Shown here piece by piece: positions 9,737-20,051 of a stretch of DNA of 64,000 bases (positions are counted from its first letter, which is position 1; each line of letters starts with the position of its first letter). Location: the NCBI GenBank assembly GCA_028015205.1, contig CM051511.1, forward strand, positions 38,589,204 through 38,653,203, in the 5' to 3' direction. The notes under the pieces are model-generated. The model did no database searches. It saw nothing but the letters and a program-made list of their open reading frames with translations, and was not told where the DNA came from. The DNA comes from Mytilisepta virgata (Eukaryota; Mollusca; Bivalvia; Mytilida; Mytilidae). The position numbers were made by a program, and so were the translations under genes.

Positions 9737-10410
9737 TTTAAGATGACACGACTGTGAGACTTTATCTATCATTCATACAGAAAGATGTAGGATAAGGGAA
9801 TTTCACCCTCGGGATCACATTGTGTATTGTCAGAATATCGGCAAGCCCCTGTCATTGTTGAAGATGACACGACTGTGAGACTATATCTATCATTCATACA
9901 GAAAGATGTAGGATAAGGGAATTTCACCCTCGGGATCACATTGTGTATTGTCAGAATATCGGCAAGCCCCTTGTCATTGTTGAAGATGACACGACTGTGA
10001 GACTATATCTATCATTCATACAGAAAGATGTAGGATAAGGGAATTCCACCCTCGGGATCACATTGTGTATTGTCAGAATATCGGCAAACCCCTTGTCATT
10101 GTTGAAGATGACAGACTGTGAGACTATATCTATCATTCATACAGAAAGATGTAGGATAAGGGAATTTCACCCTCGGGATCACATTGTGTATTGTCAGAAT
10201 ATCGGCAAGCCCCTTGTCATTGTTGAAAATGACAGACTGTGAGACTATATCTATCATTCATACAGAAAGATGAAGGGTAAGGAAATTCCACCATCGGGAT
10301 CACATCGTGTATTGTCAGAATCTCGGCAAGCCCCTTGTCCGACAGAAAAATGTGACCCTTCGGGTGGAATTACTTTATTCCACACCTTTCAGTATGAAAG
10401 ACTTTTCCGA
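9737..10410. repeat. Tandem repeat (5 x ~121 bp) ending in a hairpin
   Basis: Five copies of a 120-122 bp unit follow one another; the block CTCGGGATCACATTGTGTAT occurs at about 9,808, 9,929, 10,051, 10,172 and (variant) 10,291. After the last copy comes a single reverse-complement version of the unit's first half (ATGTGACCCTTCGGGTGGAA near 10,350, then CAGTATGAAAG). So the last unit plus that tail is a complete hairpin, and only one arm has been amplified. Frames across the array are chance. Confidence 0.85.
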
Positions 10411-11392
10411 CGTCTCATGGACTTCTATAATATACGCATGGGCAATGGAACGTGCACTCAATCAAAACTGGTTAAGACCAGTTCATAAATAATGCTAAAG
10501 TATAGAAGGAATTATGCTTTGTTTAACTTTACCTGTGCTGAACCGATCTTAATTTATCTTAACCTATATGTATCTTGATTGACTGCAAGACAAGATTTGA
10601 TCTTGTTGTCTTGTTTTTGCTTGAAAATATGGTAATGCAAGAAAATCAAGACAAAATAAGACAAACATGACTATAATCTAAAGTTTTGCTTGGAAATATG
10701 CTAATGCCGATAATCTAGACAAAGTAAGAAAAAGAGTGTTACAAGTTTATATGTCTCATGTCGAAGGTCTTGTGGAGACCCCTAGATTAAAATTTTTCTT
10801 CGGTTGGAGTGCGGTCTCCTTGAGACTTACCCCATGTCTTTTCTTTTTTTATATGATGTTTTATTGTTTGTCTTAATGTTAAAATAGTTTGGCCTATGGT
10901 TTATAGTATCGTCGTTCATGTTTCCCTCACCGTTCATGAATAATTTATTGTTGAGAGTTCGTGCACCATTCATACAATGTTCGAACGGGTCCTCAATGTT
11001 AACTTGTCTGTTTAAGATAAGATGCAGAGACAATACGTATTCTCCTTTATTTGTTCAATGTTTTATAATTATACCGATTAATTCAATCCGTCACGGAAAA
11101 TTTGAAAACTCATCAAAGCGTTTAATCACGGCAGCAAACGGAAGGCAAGACATTAAACGAATTTATAACATGTTTTTGGTTAATCATAATTATGTAATCC
11201 TTACTGTATTTACCTGTTTCATTTCATATTAATAGCACAATAGGTTATTAATCTTCAATTTAGATTAAACAATTACGTAAAAAAAGATGAATGAACTGTT
11301 TTCTCTTTTTGAATTATAGATTTAATCTACATTACCTGTAATAAATATTTCTGTAAATAAACCGGAAATCATGCGGTAATTGATCAGCTTAA
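10411..11392. other. AT-rich non-coding stretch
   Basis: Around 10,580-10,740 there are reiterated CAAGACAA-type motifs. A pyrimidine-richer block at 10,740-11,030 looks like dispersed-repeat sequence but I cannot place it. No coding evidence. Confidence 0.4.
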
Positions 11393-11560
11393 TTGCAAAA
11401 GAAAGAATATTCCATGTGCCTCCACCAGTTTGGGACTTCCACCAGATTGACTTTGTTGAACTTCAGGACGGGTGCCGTATACGGAGCAGAATTTGCTTAT
11501 CCTTCCGAAGCACCTGGGTTCACTCCTGATTTTAATAGGAGTTCGCGTTGTGTAAAAAGG
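11393..11560 (+). repeat. Dispersed repeat R1, partial
   Basis: Contains ATTGACTTTGTTGAACTTCA, CCGTATACGGAGCAGAATTT and GCACCTGGGTTCACTCCTGA, then breaks off after TAGGAGTTCGCGTTG. Only the first half of the repeat is present. Confidence 0.75.
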
Positions 11561-13284
11561 CAACGCAATTTGAAAACAAATAGCCCCTAAAAGATTTTAA
11601 AAAGTTCAACGTTGGTATTTTTCAAATTGTTTTGTAGTGAACAAAAGTCTTCAACACCACATACAAATAACGCTTTATTTATCTTCTAACTTTAAAATCC
11701 TTTTATAGTGTTAAATTATTGATAACATATATTTCTAAATGAGATAATATAGCTTTAGAGACAGTTATATCTCTAGGGAGACGAATGGAAATAAATTTAA
11801 ATGTGTTTTCGGATCGTTTTTATTGCATTGGGGTCTTCCAGGGGGATATAAACACGGGCGAATGGGCAACGAAAATGTCATTCATGATGAACTTAAAATA
11901 AAAAATTTATCTGCACGCTGCATTTTTACCAATTTGCTCGAGAAACGTCAAATAACGAAACCCTGCAACACGAAATCATGAGAAATAAAAACTGCAAAAA
12001 TGCTGCACAAAAATTGCATTTTACCAATGTTTTAAATTAATAACATTTAATCTAATTTTTAGTATATGATACATTGCATATCCATTGACTTGATGTATTT
12101 GTATATCAATTAATAAAATATTTAACTGCCTTAAATTAATGACAAAAGCACGCTTGGTAAAATTAAAACAAAGTAATTTATCGGTCATTTCTTAGTGCGC
12201 ATGCACAGAATGAACTCCATTCCAATGTAGGTTCCACTCACTTCCGAATAAATTGAAATTCATAATTCATAAGGTCAAGAAATTAATAAATTAGAATATC
12301 CCAGGCCACCTCCAGGTCCGGATAAACTGATTAAGTCACATTTTGATTGATACAGAATATCCAGGTAGCGGAAATCTGTATAAGCATGAATAAAATAACT
12401 TGATATATTTGGCTTAATTTTGAACTTTTAAAAATGTATTACAAAACCAACGATGAGTTTTGTATATTACGTCAGAGTTTAGATGACTGTTTTAATGGAA
12501 ATTTTTTCCAGTTTATGTAACCGAACATGATACGAAACCTGCAGTTATCCAAAATCAAATATTCATTAGAATCAAAGAAATGTCTTCAAAACTGGTTATT
12601 AAATGTTTTCCTATCACGAAAACATTATAAAATACATCGTGATGTTGGAATTCTATTAAAATAATGCAGTTTCTTTTTCATTCCCATTGTTTTTCCGACA
12701 TTTTCCAATCTTAATTGAAAACGGTCCATATGTTTCATCAAGCTGAATTATACAACAGAGAGCAATAATGAAGCATGACATTCAATCTTCTATACCAGAA
12801 AGGAATGATGCATCAACAAAAGGGACACCTTGTGTGTTGATTTCATCCATTAAGCTCCATTCCGGTAAAAAGATATGACAAGAAGGAAGCCCTTTTCTAA
12901 AGCAACATGCACACTTTTTTTATGTATTCATTATGTCAGTTCCCATTAGGTTAAACTTTTTCTTTTTCTGAAATTTTGCATTTTACTCTGGAAAGATATA
13001 AAAAAAATAATTTTTTTTTCACTATCGCTTTCAACGGGATGAATCTAGATTAAATTGCACGGCATATAGCAGCTTAAAATGCATATCAGAAAATTGACTG
13101 TTAAAAGTAATGTCATCTCCAATGTTATTTTCACGATTTTAATACACAGAAGGTAGAAACAGCGGCCATTTTGAAATCTCTGATATGGTATTAAGAACTA
13201 GCCGTAATTTTAAAATTGTAAACCTATATTATGCATTTTTTTAATTAGTTAAATAGCATTTTGGTTGAATTATGGTTTCACTTT
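11561..13284. other. Long AT-rich stretch without recognisable content
   Basis: Both strands read; only short frames, simple runs and no inverted or tandem structure that stands out. A degenerate R3-like block (TTGGCCTTGAGCAGTGCTGA) follows at about 13,285-13,360. Confidence 0.45.
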
Positions 13285-13424
13285 TCACAGTTTTGGCCTT
13301 GAGCAGTGCTGATGATACATAAATTTCAATTGATGAATTATTCATTCACAATAATTTTTGTATAAAAAACTCAGAAACAGCAGCAAGATTCTTATAGTAG
13401 TATATGGGGACAGTTCAATTAGGA

Positions 13425-13660
13425 TTTGAGGTGGTGAAGAGATGGAGGAGCGAGGAGGAGCCAGAAGTGACATCACAGGAAGTGACGTCACCGGAAGCGG
13501 AGGTCACATCGCCGGAACCGAAATTGGTTTGCGAACAGGAGTACCAGGACCAGGATCTGCCGATTGCGCATGCGTGACCGGAATCGGAAGTACCCGGAAG
13601 TGGTTTGTGCCATGCGCAACAGGAAGTTATGCGTTTCCCCGCCATTTTCCATTATTTGCT
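13425..13660. promoter_or_regulatory. FB-1 left terminus: ETS/CRE/NRF1/YY1-like site cluster
   Basis: In ~235 bp there is GGAAGTGACGTCACCGGAAG (near 13,478, a palindromic CRE flanked by ETS sites), several further CCGGAA(G) sites, TTGCGCATGCGTG (NRF1-like, ~13,564), CATGCGCAA and CCGCCATTTTCC (YY1-like, ~13,640). These are CpG-containing motif classes typical of housekeeping promoters in animals. Whether it drives transcription in a mussel is inference. Confidence 0.45.
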
Positions 13661-14039
13661 TACGTAAGTGACGTTAGTCTCGTGCTGGGACCAGGATGTG
13701 CTATGCTTGACTGATTATCTCCCCTGTGTCTGTATAGGGTAAGGGTGTCGCATCGAGTCTCTAGGAACTGATACTCTCACTGTTATGTCGAAGTCCGAGA
13801 GTAATCGAAGTACAGAGAGGTGTTTGGATTATCTCCCTTTGTCCCGCTCTTTTCGTTTGCGGGTGATGTTTTCTGTGAGGACCAAAGGTAGGATTGGATT
13901 ATGTCCTCTTTCGTCCAAGTGATGCTGTCACCATTAGATCGATGGAGGGATGTCGTTAGGAATCGCCTAAGCAACGGCGGTCCATTTCATTGCTCTATGA
14001 CGCACTTCGTTTCTCTTCTGTTGCTCCATGCCGCTCTTC

Positions 14040-16260
14040 GCTGCTCGTCGCTGTTCATCGCTATTCATGACCTTACTCGCGTACTTATTTCAGTTTTTTT
14101 GGGCTACTTGTCACTCTTTCGCTGTGGTTGCTGCTCCTGGTGCTTGTTGCTGTTCGTCATCGCTGATCTTCTCTTGCTCATCGCTGTTTTTCTCTTGCTC
14201 TTTGGTGCTCATCGCTGTTTTTCTCTAGCTCTTCTCTTGCTCATCGCTGTATTTCTCTTGCTCTTTGCTGCTCATCGCTGTTTTTCTCTTGGTCTTTGTT
14301 GCTCATCGCTATTCACGACTATACTCGCGTGCTCATTTCGGTTTTTTTGTGCTACTTGTCGCTGTTTTCGCTGATGCTGTTGTTCCTGCAAAGAGCAAGA
14401 GAAAAACAGAGATCAGCAAGAGAAGAGCAGTGATGACGAACAGCAACAAGCAGCAGGAGCAGCAGCAGCAGCGAAAACAGCGACAAGTAGCATACAAAAA
14501 CCGAAATGAGCACGCGAGTAAGGTCATGATTAGCGATGAACAGCAAAGAGCAAGACAAAAAAAGCGATGAGCTAGAGAAAAACAGCGATGAGCAGCAAAG
14601 AGGAAGAGAAAAAACAGCGATGACCAGCAAAGAGGAAGAGAAAAACAAGGTAGGGCTAATGCACAAGCCTGGATAAATGCAGAGTAGACTTTCAAATGAC
14701 CCGGATCTAAGGATGCTCTCGCACAGATCCAATCTTTGACTAACTACATTCGACCACCGCTAGCAGCAGCAGCAAAAAACCGAAATGAGCACGTAAGCAT
14801 AGTTATGAGTAGCGATGAACAGCAAAGAGCAAGAGAAAAACAGCGACGAACAAGAGAAAAACGACGAGCAAGAGAACAGCAGCGATGACAAATAGCAACA
14901 AGCAGCAGGAGCAACAGCATCAGCGAAAACAACGACAAACAGCACCAAAAAAAAAAAAAAAAACGAAATGAGCACGCGAGTAAAGTCATGATTAGCGATG
15001 AACAGCGAAGAGCAAGACCAACAGCGATGCGCAAGAGAAGAGCAGCGATGACAAATAGCAACAAGCAGCATGAGGAGCAGCAGCGAAAACAGTGACAAGT
15101 AGCATACAAAAACCGAAATGAGCACGCGACTAAGGTCATGAGTAGCGATGAACAGAGAGCAAGAGAAAAACAGCGACGAGCAAGAGAAGAGCAGCGATGA
15201 CGAATAGCAACAAGCAGCAGGAGCAACAGCATCAGCGAAAACAGCGACAAGTAGCACAAAAAAAAACGAAATGAGCACGCGAGTAAGGTCATGATTAGCG
15301 ATGAACAGCAAAGAGCAAGACAAAAACAGCGATGACGAATATCAACAAGCAGCATGAGGAGATGCATCGAAAACAATGACAAGTAGCCCCAAAAAACTGA
15401 AATGAGCACGCGAGTAAGGTCATGAGTAGCGATGAACAGCAAAGAGCAAGAGACAAAACAGCGATGAGCAAGAGAAGAGCAGCGATGACGAATAGCAACA
15501 AGCAGCAGCAGCAGCTTAAACAGCGACAAGTAGCATAGAAAAACCGAAATGAGCACGCGAGTATAGTCATGATTAGCGATGAGCAGCAAAGAGCAAGAGA
15601 AAAACAGCGATGAGCAGCAAAGAGCAAGAGAAAAACAGCAGTGAGCAAGAGAGAGAAGAGCAAGAGAAAAGCAGCGATGAGCAGCAAAATGCAGCGATGA
15701 GCAGCAAAAAGCTAGAGAAAAACAGCGATGAGCAGCAAAGAGCAAGAGAAAAACAGCGATGAACAGCAAAGAGCTAGAGAAAAACAGCGATGAGCAGCAA
15801 AGAGCAAGAGAAAAACAGCAATAAGCAAGAGAAGAGCAAGAGAAAAACAGCGATGAGCAGCAAAAAGTTAGAGAAAAACAGCGATGAGCAACAAAGAGCA
15901 AACGAAAAACAGCAGTGGGCAAGAGAAGAGCAAGAGTAAAACAGCGATGAGCAGAAAAGAGCAAGAGAAAAACAGCGATGAGCAGCAAAGAGCAAGAGAA
16001 AAACAGCGATGAACAGCAAAGAGCAAGAGAAAAACAGCGATGAGCAAGAGACGAGCAGCGACGACGAACAGCAACGAGCAACAGCAGCAGCAGCTAAAAC
16101 AGCGACAAGTAGCATAGAAAAACCGAAATGAGCACGCGAGTATAGTCATGATTAGCGATGAGCAGCAAAGAGCAAGAGAAAAACAGCGATGAGCTGCAAA
16201 GAGCAAGAGAAAAACAGCGATGAGCAAGAGACGAGCAGCGACGACGAACAGCAACACACA
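14040..16260. repeat. 31-bp minisatellite core of FB-1
   Basis: On the right of ~14,390 the unit reads CAGCAAAGAGCAAGAGAAAA + ACAGCGATGAG (31 bp); on the left it runs as the reverse complement. Larger blocks recur every ~130-180 bp (GACAAGTAGCA, GAAATGAGCACGCGAGTA, CAGCAACAAGCAGCAGGAGC), giving a second-level periodicity. Near 14,640-14,760 lies a non-array module (CAAGCCTGGATAAATGCA, AGATCCAATCTTTGA) shared with FB-2. Long minus-strand frames, one of 445 codons, exist only because the unit lacks stops on that strand. An A17 run occurs at 14,947-14,963. Confidence 0.9.
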
Positions 16261-16629
16261 CCAGGAGCAGCAGCAGCAGCGAAACGTAGCCCCAAAAACT
16301 GAAATGAGCACGCGAGTAAGGTAGTGAATAGCTATGAACAGCGACGAGCAGCGAAGAGTGGCATGGAGCAAGAGAAGAGAAACGAAGTGCATCATAGAGC
16401 AATGAAATGGACCGACGTTGCTAAAGCGGTTGCTAAGGACACCCCTCTATTGATCTAATGGTGATAGCTTCACTTTGAGGTAAGGGGACATAATCCAATC
16501 CTACCTTCGGTCCTCACAGAAAACATCACCCGCAAATGAAGACCGGGATAAGGCTAGATAATCCAATCACCACTCTGTACTTCGGGAAAAAGGGGAGATA
16601 ATCAGACAGCATAGCACATCCGGATCCCA

Positions 16630-17026
16630 GCACGTGTCTAACGTCACTTCCATGAACAAATAATGGGAAATGGTGGGAAATTCCACCCCTTCCGGGTCCG
16701 GTCACACATGCACAGACGATACATCCGGGTCCCAGCTAGTGACTGACGTCACTTCCGTAAACAAATAATTGGAAAATTGCGGGAAACACTACTTACGGTT
16801 GTGCATGCGCGCAAACCACTTCCGGGTACTTCCGGTTCCGGTCACGCATGCGCAATCGGCACATCCGGGCCCTGGCACGTGATTTACGTCACTTCCGTAA
16901 ACAAATGGCGGAAAACACACTACTTCCGGTTACGCATGCGAGTAAACTTCCGGGAACTTTCGGTTCCGCTCACGTGACTTCCGCTTCCTGTGACGTCACT
17001 TTCTGTTCCAGTGACGTCACTTCCGG
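16630..17026. promoter_or_regulatory. FB-1 right terminus: amplified ETS/CRE/NRF1-like units
   Basis: The right arm holds about three tandem units of 105-140 bp, marked by ACGTCACTTCC at 16,641, 16,746, 16,886, with further ACGTCAC at 16,993 and 17,014. Each unit combines a CRE abutting an ETS site (TGACGTCACTTCCG or a variant), AAACAAAT, several ACTTCCGG sites, a CACGTG or near match, and in the best unit two NRF1-like GCATGCGC palindromes. The left arm has only one such unit. AAATGGCGG (~16,904) is YY1-like. Confidence 0.5.
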
Positions 17027-17263
17027 GTAGTTCGTCATGACTACTAGTGATCACTAGCCTGTCAACGCTGAGGTTGTGAGTTCGAATCTCATCTGTGGCG
17101 GGGTGTGTTCGACTCCTATCTTAATTGACAAGGATTGCCAATTTTCCTACCGAAGGTCGGTGGTTCTCTCCGGGTACTCCGGCTTCCTCCACCAATAAAC
17201 TGGCAGCCGCGAAATAGCCAAATGTGCTGAAAACGGCGTAAAACCCCAACTAAACGAAACGAA
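17027..17263 (+). mobile_element. tRNA-derived SINE (5'-truncated) with 13-bp target-site duplication
   Basis: Flanked by exact copies of ACGTCACTTCCGG (17,014-17,026 and 17,264-17,276). It begins GTAGTTCGTCATGACTACTA, has a pol III B box (GAGTTCGAATCTC, ~17,072), then a conserved domain with GGTTCTCTCCGGGTACTCCG and GCTTCCTCCACCAATAAA, and ends in AAACGAAACGAAAC. This is the central-domain SINE type widespread in molluscs (I associate it with RUDI/V-SINE or MetaSINE-like families; not checked). The first ~35 bp with the A box, seen at 25,438, are missing, so this copy is probably not transcribed on its own. Confidence 0.8.
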
Positions 17264-17303
17264 ACGTCACTTCCGGCTCCTCCACCTCTTCCGCCACCTC
17301 AAA

Positions 17304-17677
17304 CAAATAAACGATAGTTTCAATATGGCGTTAAACAATTGCCTTCTTGCTGTTACGTGAACGGTTTGGACGACTGTTACCTCAAGGCACAATGGATTAA
17401 CGTCACAATGGACTGTGTACAGTAAAAAAATTTTTACAGGCTCCTTTTATTGCTACTTTTGTGCCGCTGTCGGTGTAGCTTTCCTCTTTCTTAAGTGCAG
17501 GTAAGTATTTCATTTACAGAAAAAAAAAATTTATTCACGTGTCCACTCATTAAACATTCTACCTTCCAAAGGACATGTATATAGATTGATTTTGATGATT
17601 TTGTCTGATTTCAAATTAGGTAATGTACAGTTTGTGATATATAACATTAGATTGATATAAATATAAAAACATTCATA
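17304..17677 (+). other. Likely 5' leader of the retrotransposon
   Basis: Between the FB-1 end and the first ORF. Contains GCAGGTAAGTATTT (17,496-17,509), a consensus-like splice donor, and TTTTTACAG|GCTCC upstream; these could be chance or show past use of the leader. The stretch CAATATGGCGTTAAACAA (~17,322) resembles SINE tails. No coding frame. Confidence 0.35.
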
Positions 17678-18124
17678 ATGGGCAAGTGTTTGGGTTTTCT
17701 AATATGTTTAGATCTTGCCTCGCAGAGTTACTCTGATGCGAGTAAACATCTACTCCGAGAGTGTAAGTGTTGTATTATTATCTCAACCAAGATAGCCATG
17801 TTTGTAGTACTCTTATTGCTTTTATCGGGAGATATTGAACTAATCCCTGGGCCTCTAAGTTTCACAGACACTCACACGGGTTCAGATGACTCTAGAACAT
17901 CCAATATATTCTCGGGCAATCTTGTAACATTTTCTTGTGTTAACGTCCAAAGTGTTCATTCTAAATTAGACATATTGGAAGCAGAGCTTGGGGACAGAGA
18001 CCTAATCCTGGTCACCGAATCGTGGTTAAAACCAAATACTCCCAATAAATCGGTCGAGCTAACGAATTTAAGGAGCCTTACCGCAAAGACAGGGAAGGGG
18101 ACAAACTTGGAGGGGGTGTCATGA
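17678..18124 (+). pseudogene. Retrotransposon ORF: 2A-like peptide + endonuclease N-terminal half
   Basis: 148 codons from ATG 17,678 to TGA 18,122. Residues 39-50 are a Leu-rich hydrophobic run followed by GDIELIPGP (51-59, bases 17,828-17,854). That is the layout of 2A ribosome-skipping peptides (D-x-E-x-N-P-G-P) known at the N-terminus of several invertebrate APE-type non-LTR elements, but the key Asn is Ile here, so skipping is probably lost. The endonuclease begins near residue 85 with VNVQSVHSK and has the catalytic-Glu box VTESWL (112-117). The frame shifts around 18,065-18,072: the continuation lies in the frame of the next ORF. Confidence 0.8.
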
Positions 18125-18855
18125 TTTACGTCAAGCAAAACATACCTAGTAAACGCCGCGATGATCTTGAAATACAAAGTCTAGGATGTATATGGGTTGA
18201 AACAATCGTAAACGGTTCAAAGATATTATTCGGTCTTTTCTATCGACCACCAGACTCGCCTTCATACATATGGGACCATATAAACCAGTCATTTGAAAAT
18301 GCTCTCTGCACAGGAATTGATAAAATTGTAATCTTGGGAGATTTCAATAACAACCTTCTCTCTGGGGGTCATAATAACCTTGGAGATATTCTTTTGCAAA
18401 ATGGACTTTATCAGGCAATAGAAGAGCCGACGTATTTTTGTGAAACTTCCTCTTCATTTCTTGACCCTCTTATTGTAAACAATGAAAACATTTTACTATA
18501 TCATGAAGTAAGTGAAAACATTCTTGTTGCAAATACAAGATACCACTGCCCAGTTAGCGATATAATAGATGTCCAGAAACCTAAAAATAGAGTCTTTAAG
18601 CGCAAAGTATGGAACTTTGAACACGGCAATTATGATCGATATTGTGAGGAGTTATTTAATGTTGACTGGGATAATCTCATAGTTAACCCAAGCTTAGACA
18701 TTGCTGTCTCTGGAGTTACACAAACAATTTTAGAAGCTGCCGACAAAAATATTCCAAGTAAAATAATCACGGTCCGGTCAAAAGACCCCCCCTTGGATGA
18801 CTTCTTCCATCAGACGACAAATCAGAAAACGAAAACGTTTACACAAAAGAGCTAA
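18121..18855 (+). pseudogene. Retrotransposon ORF: endonuclease C-terminal half and linker
   Basis: 244 codons; the frame is actually open from about 18,067, so the ATG at 18,121 is not a true start. AP-endonuclease landmarks are FYRPPDS (40-46), ILGDFNNN (71-78, the GDFN box), SSFLDPLIV (111-119, the S-S-x-L-D box) and RYHCPVSD (140-147, the catalytic-His region with the usual S-D-H changed). The rest is the poorly conserved linker to the RT. Degeneration of the last box plus the upstream frameshift indicate a non-functional enzyme. Confidence 0.8.
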
Positions 18856-19181
18856 AACCAGAAATTCGCCTGAATCATGGGCCGTATTTTGAGCAGTTAG
18901 GAATGAATGTGTAAATTTGGTAAAACAGGCCAAAATAGATTATTTTAACAAACAATGTAGTAGTTTAAACTTACCTACCGATAATGTAAAAAATTGGTGG
19001 AAAAAGCTCCGCAATCCCCTCTACGTCTTCGAACTATCCCCCTTTATATTTTAACGATACCTACATAGAAAACAACGGGGAAAAGGCAAACACCTTCAAC
19101 CAATATTTTTGTAATCAATCAAATATCGATGATACTCAAGCTCAAATTCCAACTCTGAACCCTAATGACGTCACACAGACC
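18856..19181 (+). pseudogene. Decayed linker of the retrotransposon
   Basis: Pieces of the expected frame survive (KTRNSPESWAVF, stop near 18,890, then VRNECVNLVKQAKIDYF and NVKNWWKKLRNP) separated by stops and frameshifts. N-W-W-K-x-[VL] is the usual block ahead of the RT in CR1/Jockey-like elements. Not coding as it stands. Confidence 0.65.
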
Positions 19182-20051
19182 ATGGACCACATAACCATAA
19201 CACAGGACGATGTCTACGACCAGCTCCTCGCTATAGACATATCAAAAGCAACGGGCCCAGATAGTATTAGTCCAAGGTTTTTGAAATATGCAGCCCGTGA
19301 ATTGAGCTATCCACTTGCCCGGTTATTCAATAAGTCTCTGGAACTTAGCACTTTTCCGAGCAAATGGAAAATTGCCAACGTTACCCCGGTTTTCAAAAAC
19401 GGGTCGCGCGAACTTTTCTGTAATTACAGACCGATCTCCCTCTTGTCAATTATTGGGAAGATTATGGAAAAATGTGTCTTAAAATATTTTTTCAACCTTT
19501 TGAAAAATTGTAATATAATAACACCACTGCAATCTGGTTTTGTGCCTGGTGATAGCACTGTGAACCAATTAGTTGATATCACAAACGACATTGGTAGGGC
19601 TCTGGATTCTGGCAAGGAAGTCCGCGTAGTCTTTTGTGATATTAGTAAGGCATTCGATCGGGTCTGGCATGAGGGTCTTTTGCATAAACTAGAGAAAATT
19701 GGAATCCGCGGCGAAATGTTTTTATGGTTTAAAAGTTATTTATCTGGTAGGAAGCAAAAGGTTGTTATCGATGGGGAACATTCTGACAACATTAGTGTTA
19801 AGGCGGGTGTTCACCAGGGATCAATCTTGGGACCTATTTTATTTCTAGTATTTATTAATGACATAGTTACTGATACTTCATGTAACATCAGATTATTTGC
19901 TGATGATACATCATTATATATAGTTGTTGAGAACGAGTACGAAACCGCCGACACTTTAAACGCAAACCTCGATAAAATCAACAGATGGTCTAGCATAAAA
20001 AAATCATCAAATTTCACGAAATGTTTCATGGACAATCGCCGAACTATCTAA
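19182..20051 (+). pseudogene. Retrotransposon reverse transcriptase (fingers and palm)
   Basis: 289 codons. RT blocks in order: KATGPDSISP (22-31), NYRPISLLS (81-89), LQSGFVPGDST (116-126), FCDISKAFDRVW (151-162; motif A, catalytic Asp 153), VHQGSILGPILF (210-221; motif B), RLFADDTSLY (237-246; motif C, catalytic Asp pair 241-242). Up to about residue 270 it is intact. After INRWS the usual thumb sequence is replaced and a stop follows, consistent with a deletion joining the palm to C-terminal sequence near 20,000-20,040. All catalytic residues remain. Confidence 0.88.

Larger units (their letters stand above)
13405..17303. mobile_element. Foldback element FB-1 with ~1-kb inverted arms
   Basis: The left arm (from TTTGAGGTGG at 13,425) and right arm (ending CCACCTCAAA at 17,303) are inverted copies of each other for roughly 0.9-1.0 kb. 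Shared blocks include GATTATCTCCC, TCTGTGAGGACC, CCATTAGATCGATGG, CTACTTGTC and ATGAGCACGCGAGTA. The interior is a 31-bp minisatellite that switches orientation near 14,390. No transposase or RT is present, so it is non-autonomous. Homology to FB-2 at 50.36 kb starts at GGGGA, 20 bp outside the TTTGAGGTGG, so the original left end is near 13,405. The matching outer bases are missing on the right. A SINE (17,027-17,263) has inserted into the right end. Confidence 0.85.

Noticed and set aside
9737..10345. CRISPR-like array
   Set aside because: Units are directly adjacent 121-bp copies without unique spacers, and the DNA is eukaryotic. The same holds for the 22-bp and 31-bp arrays.
14333..16402. 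Long minus-strand open frames (up to 445 codons), Leu/Cys/Ser/Phe-rich
   Set aside because: They arise from a 31-bp repeat without stops on that strand; all three frames are open together and there is no start or composition of a real gene.
17027..17110. Functional tRNA gene
   Set aside because: Only a B box and part of a tRNA-like head are present, followed by a SINE body and flanked by a target duplication.
17440..17501. Exon with GCAG|GTAAGT donor
   Set aside because: Lies in the leader of the retrotransposon and has no convincing coding frame; kept only as a remark.
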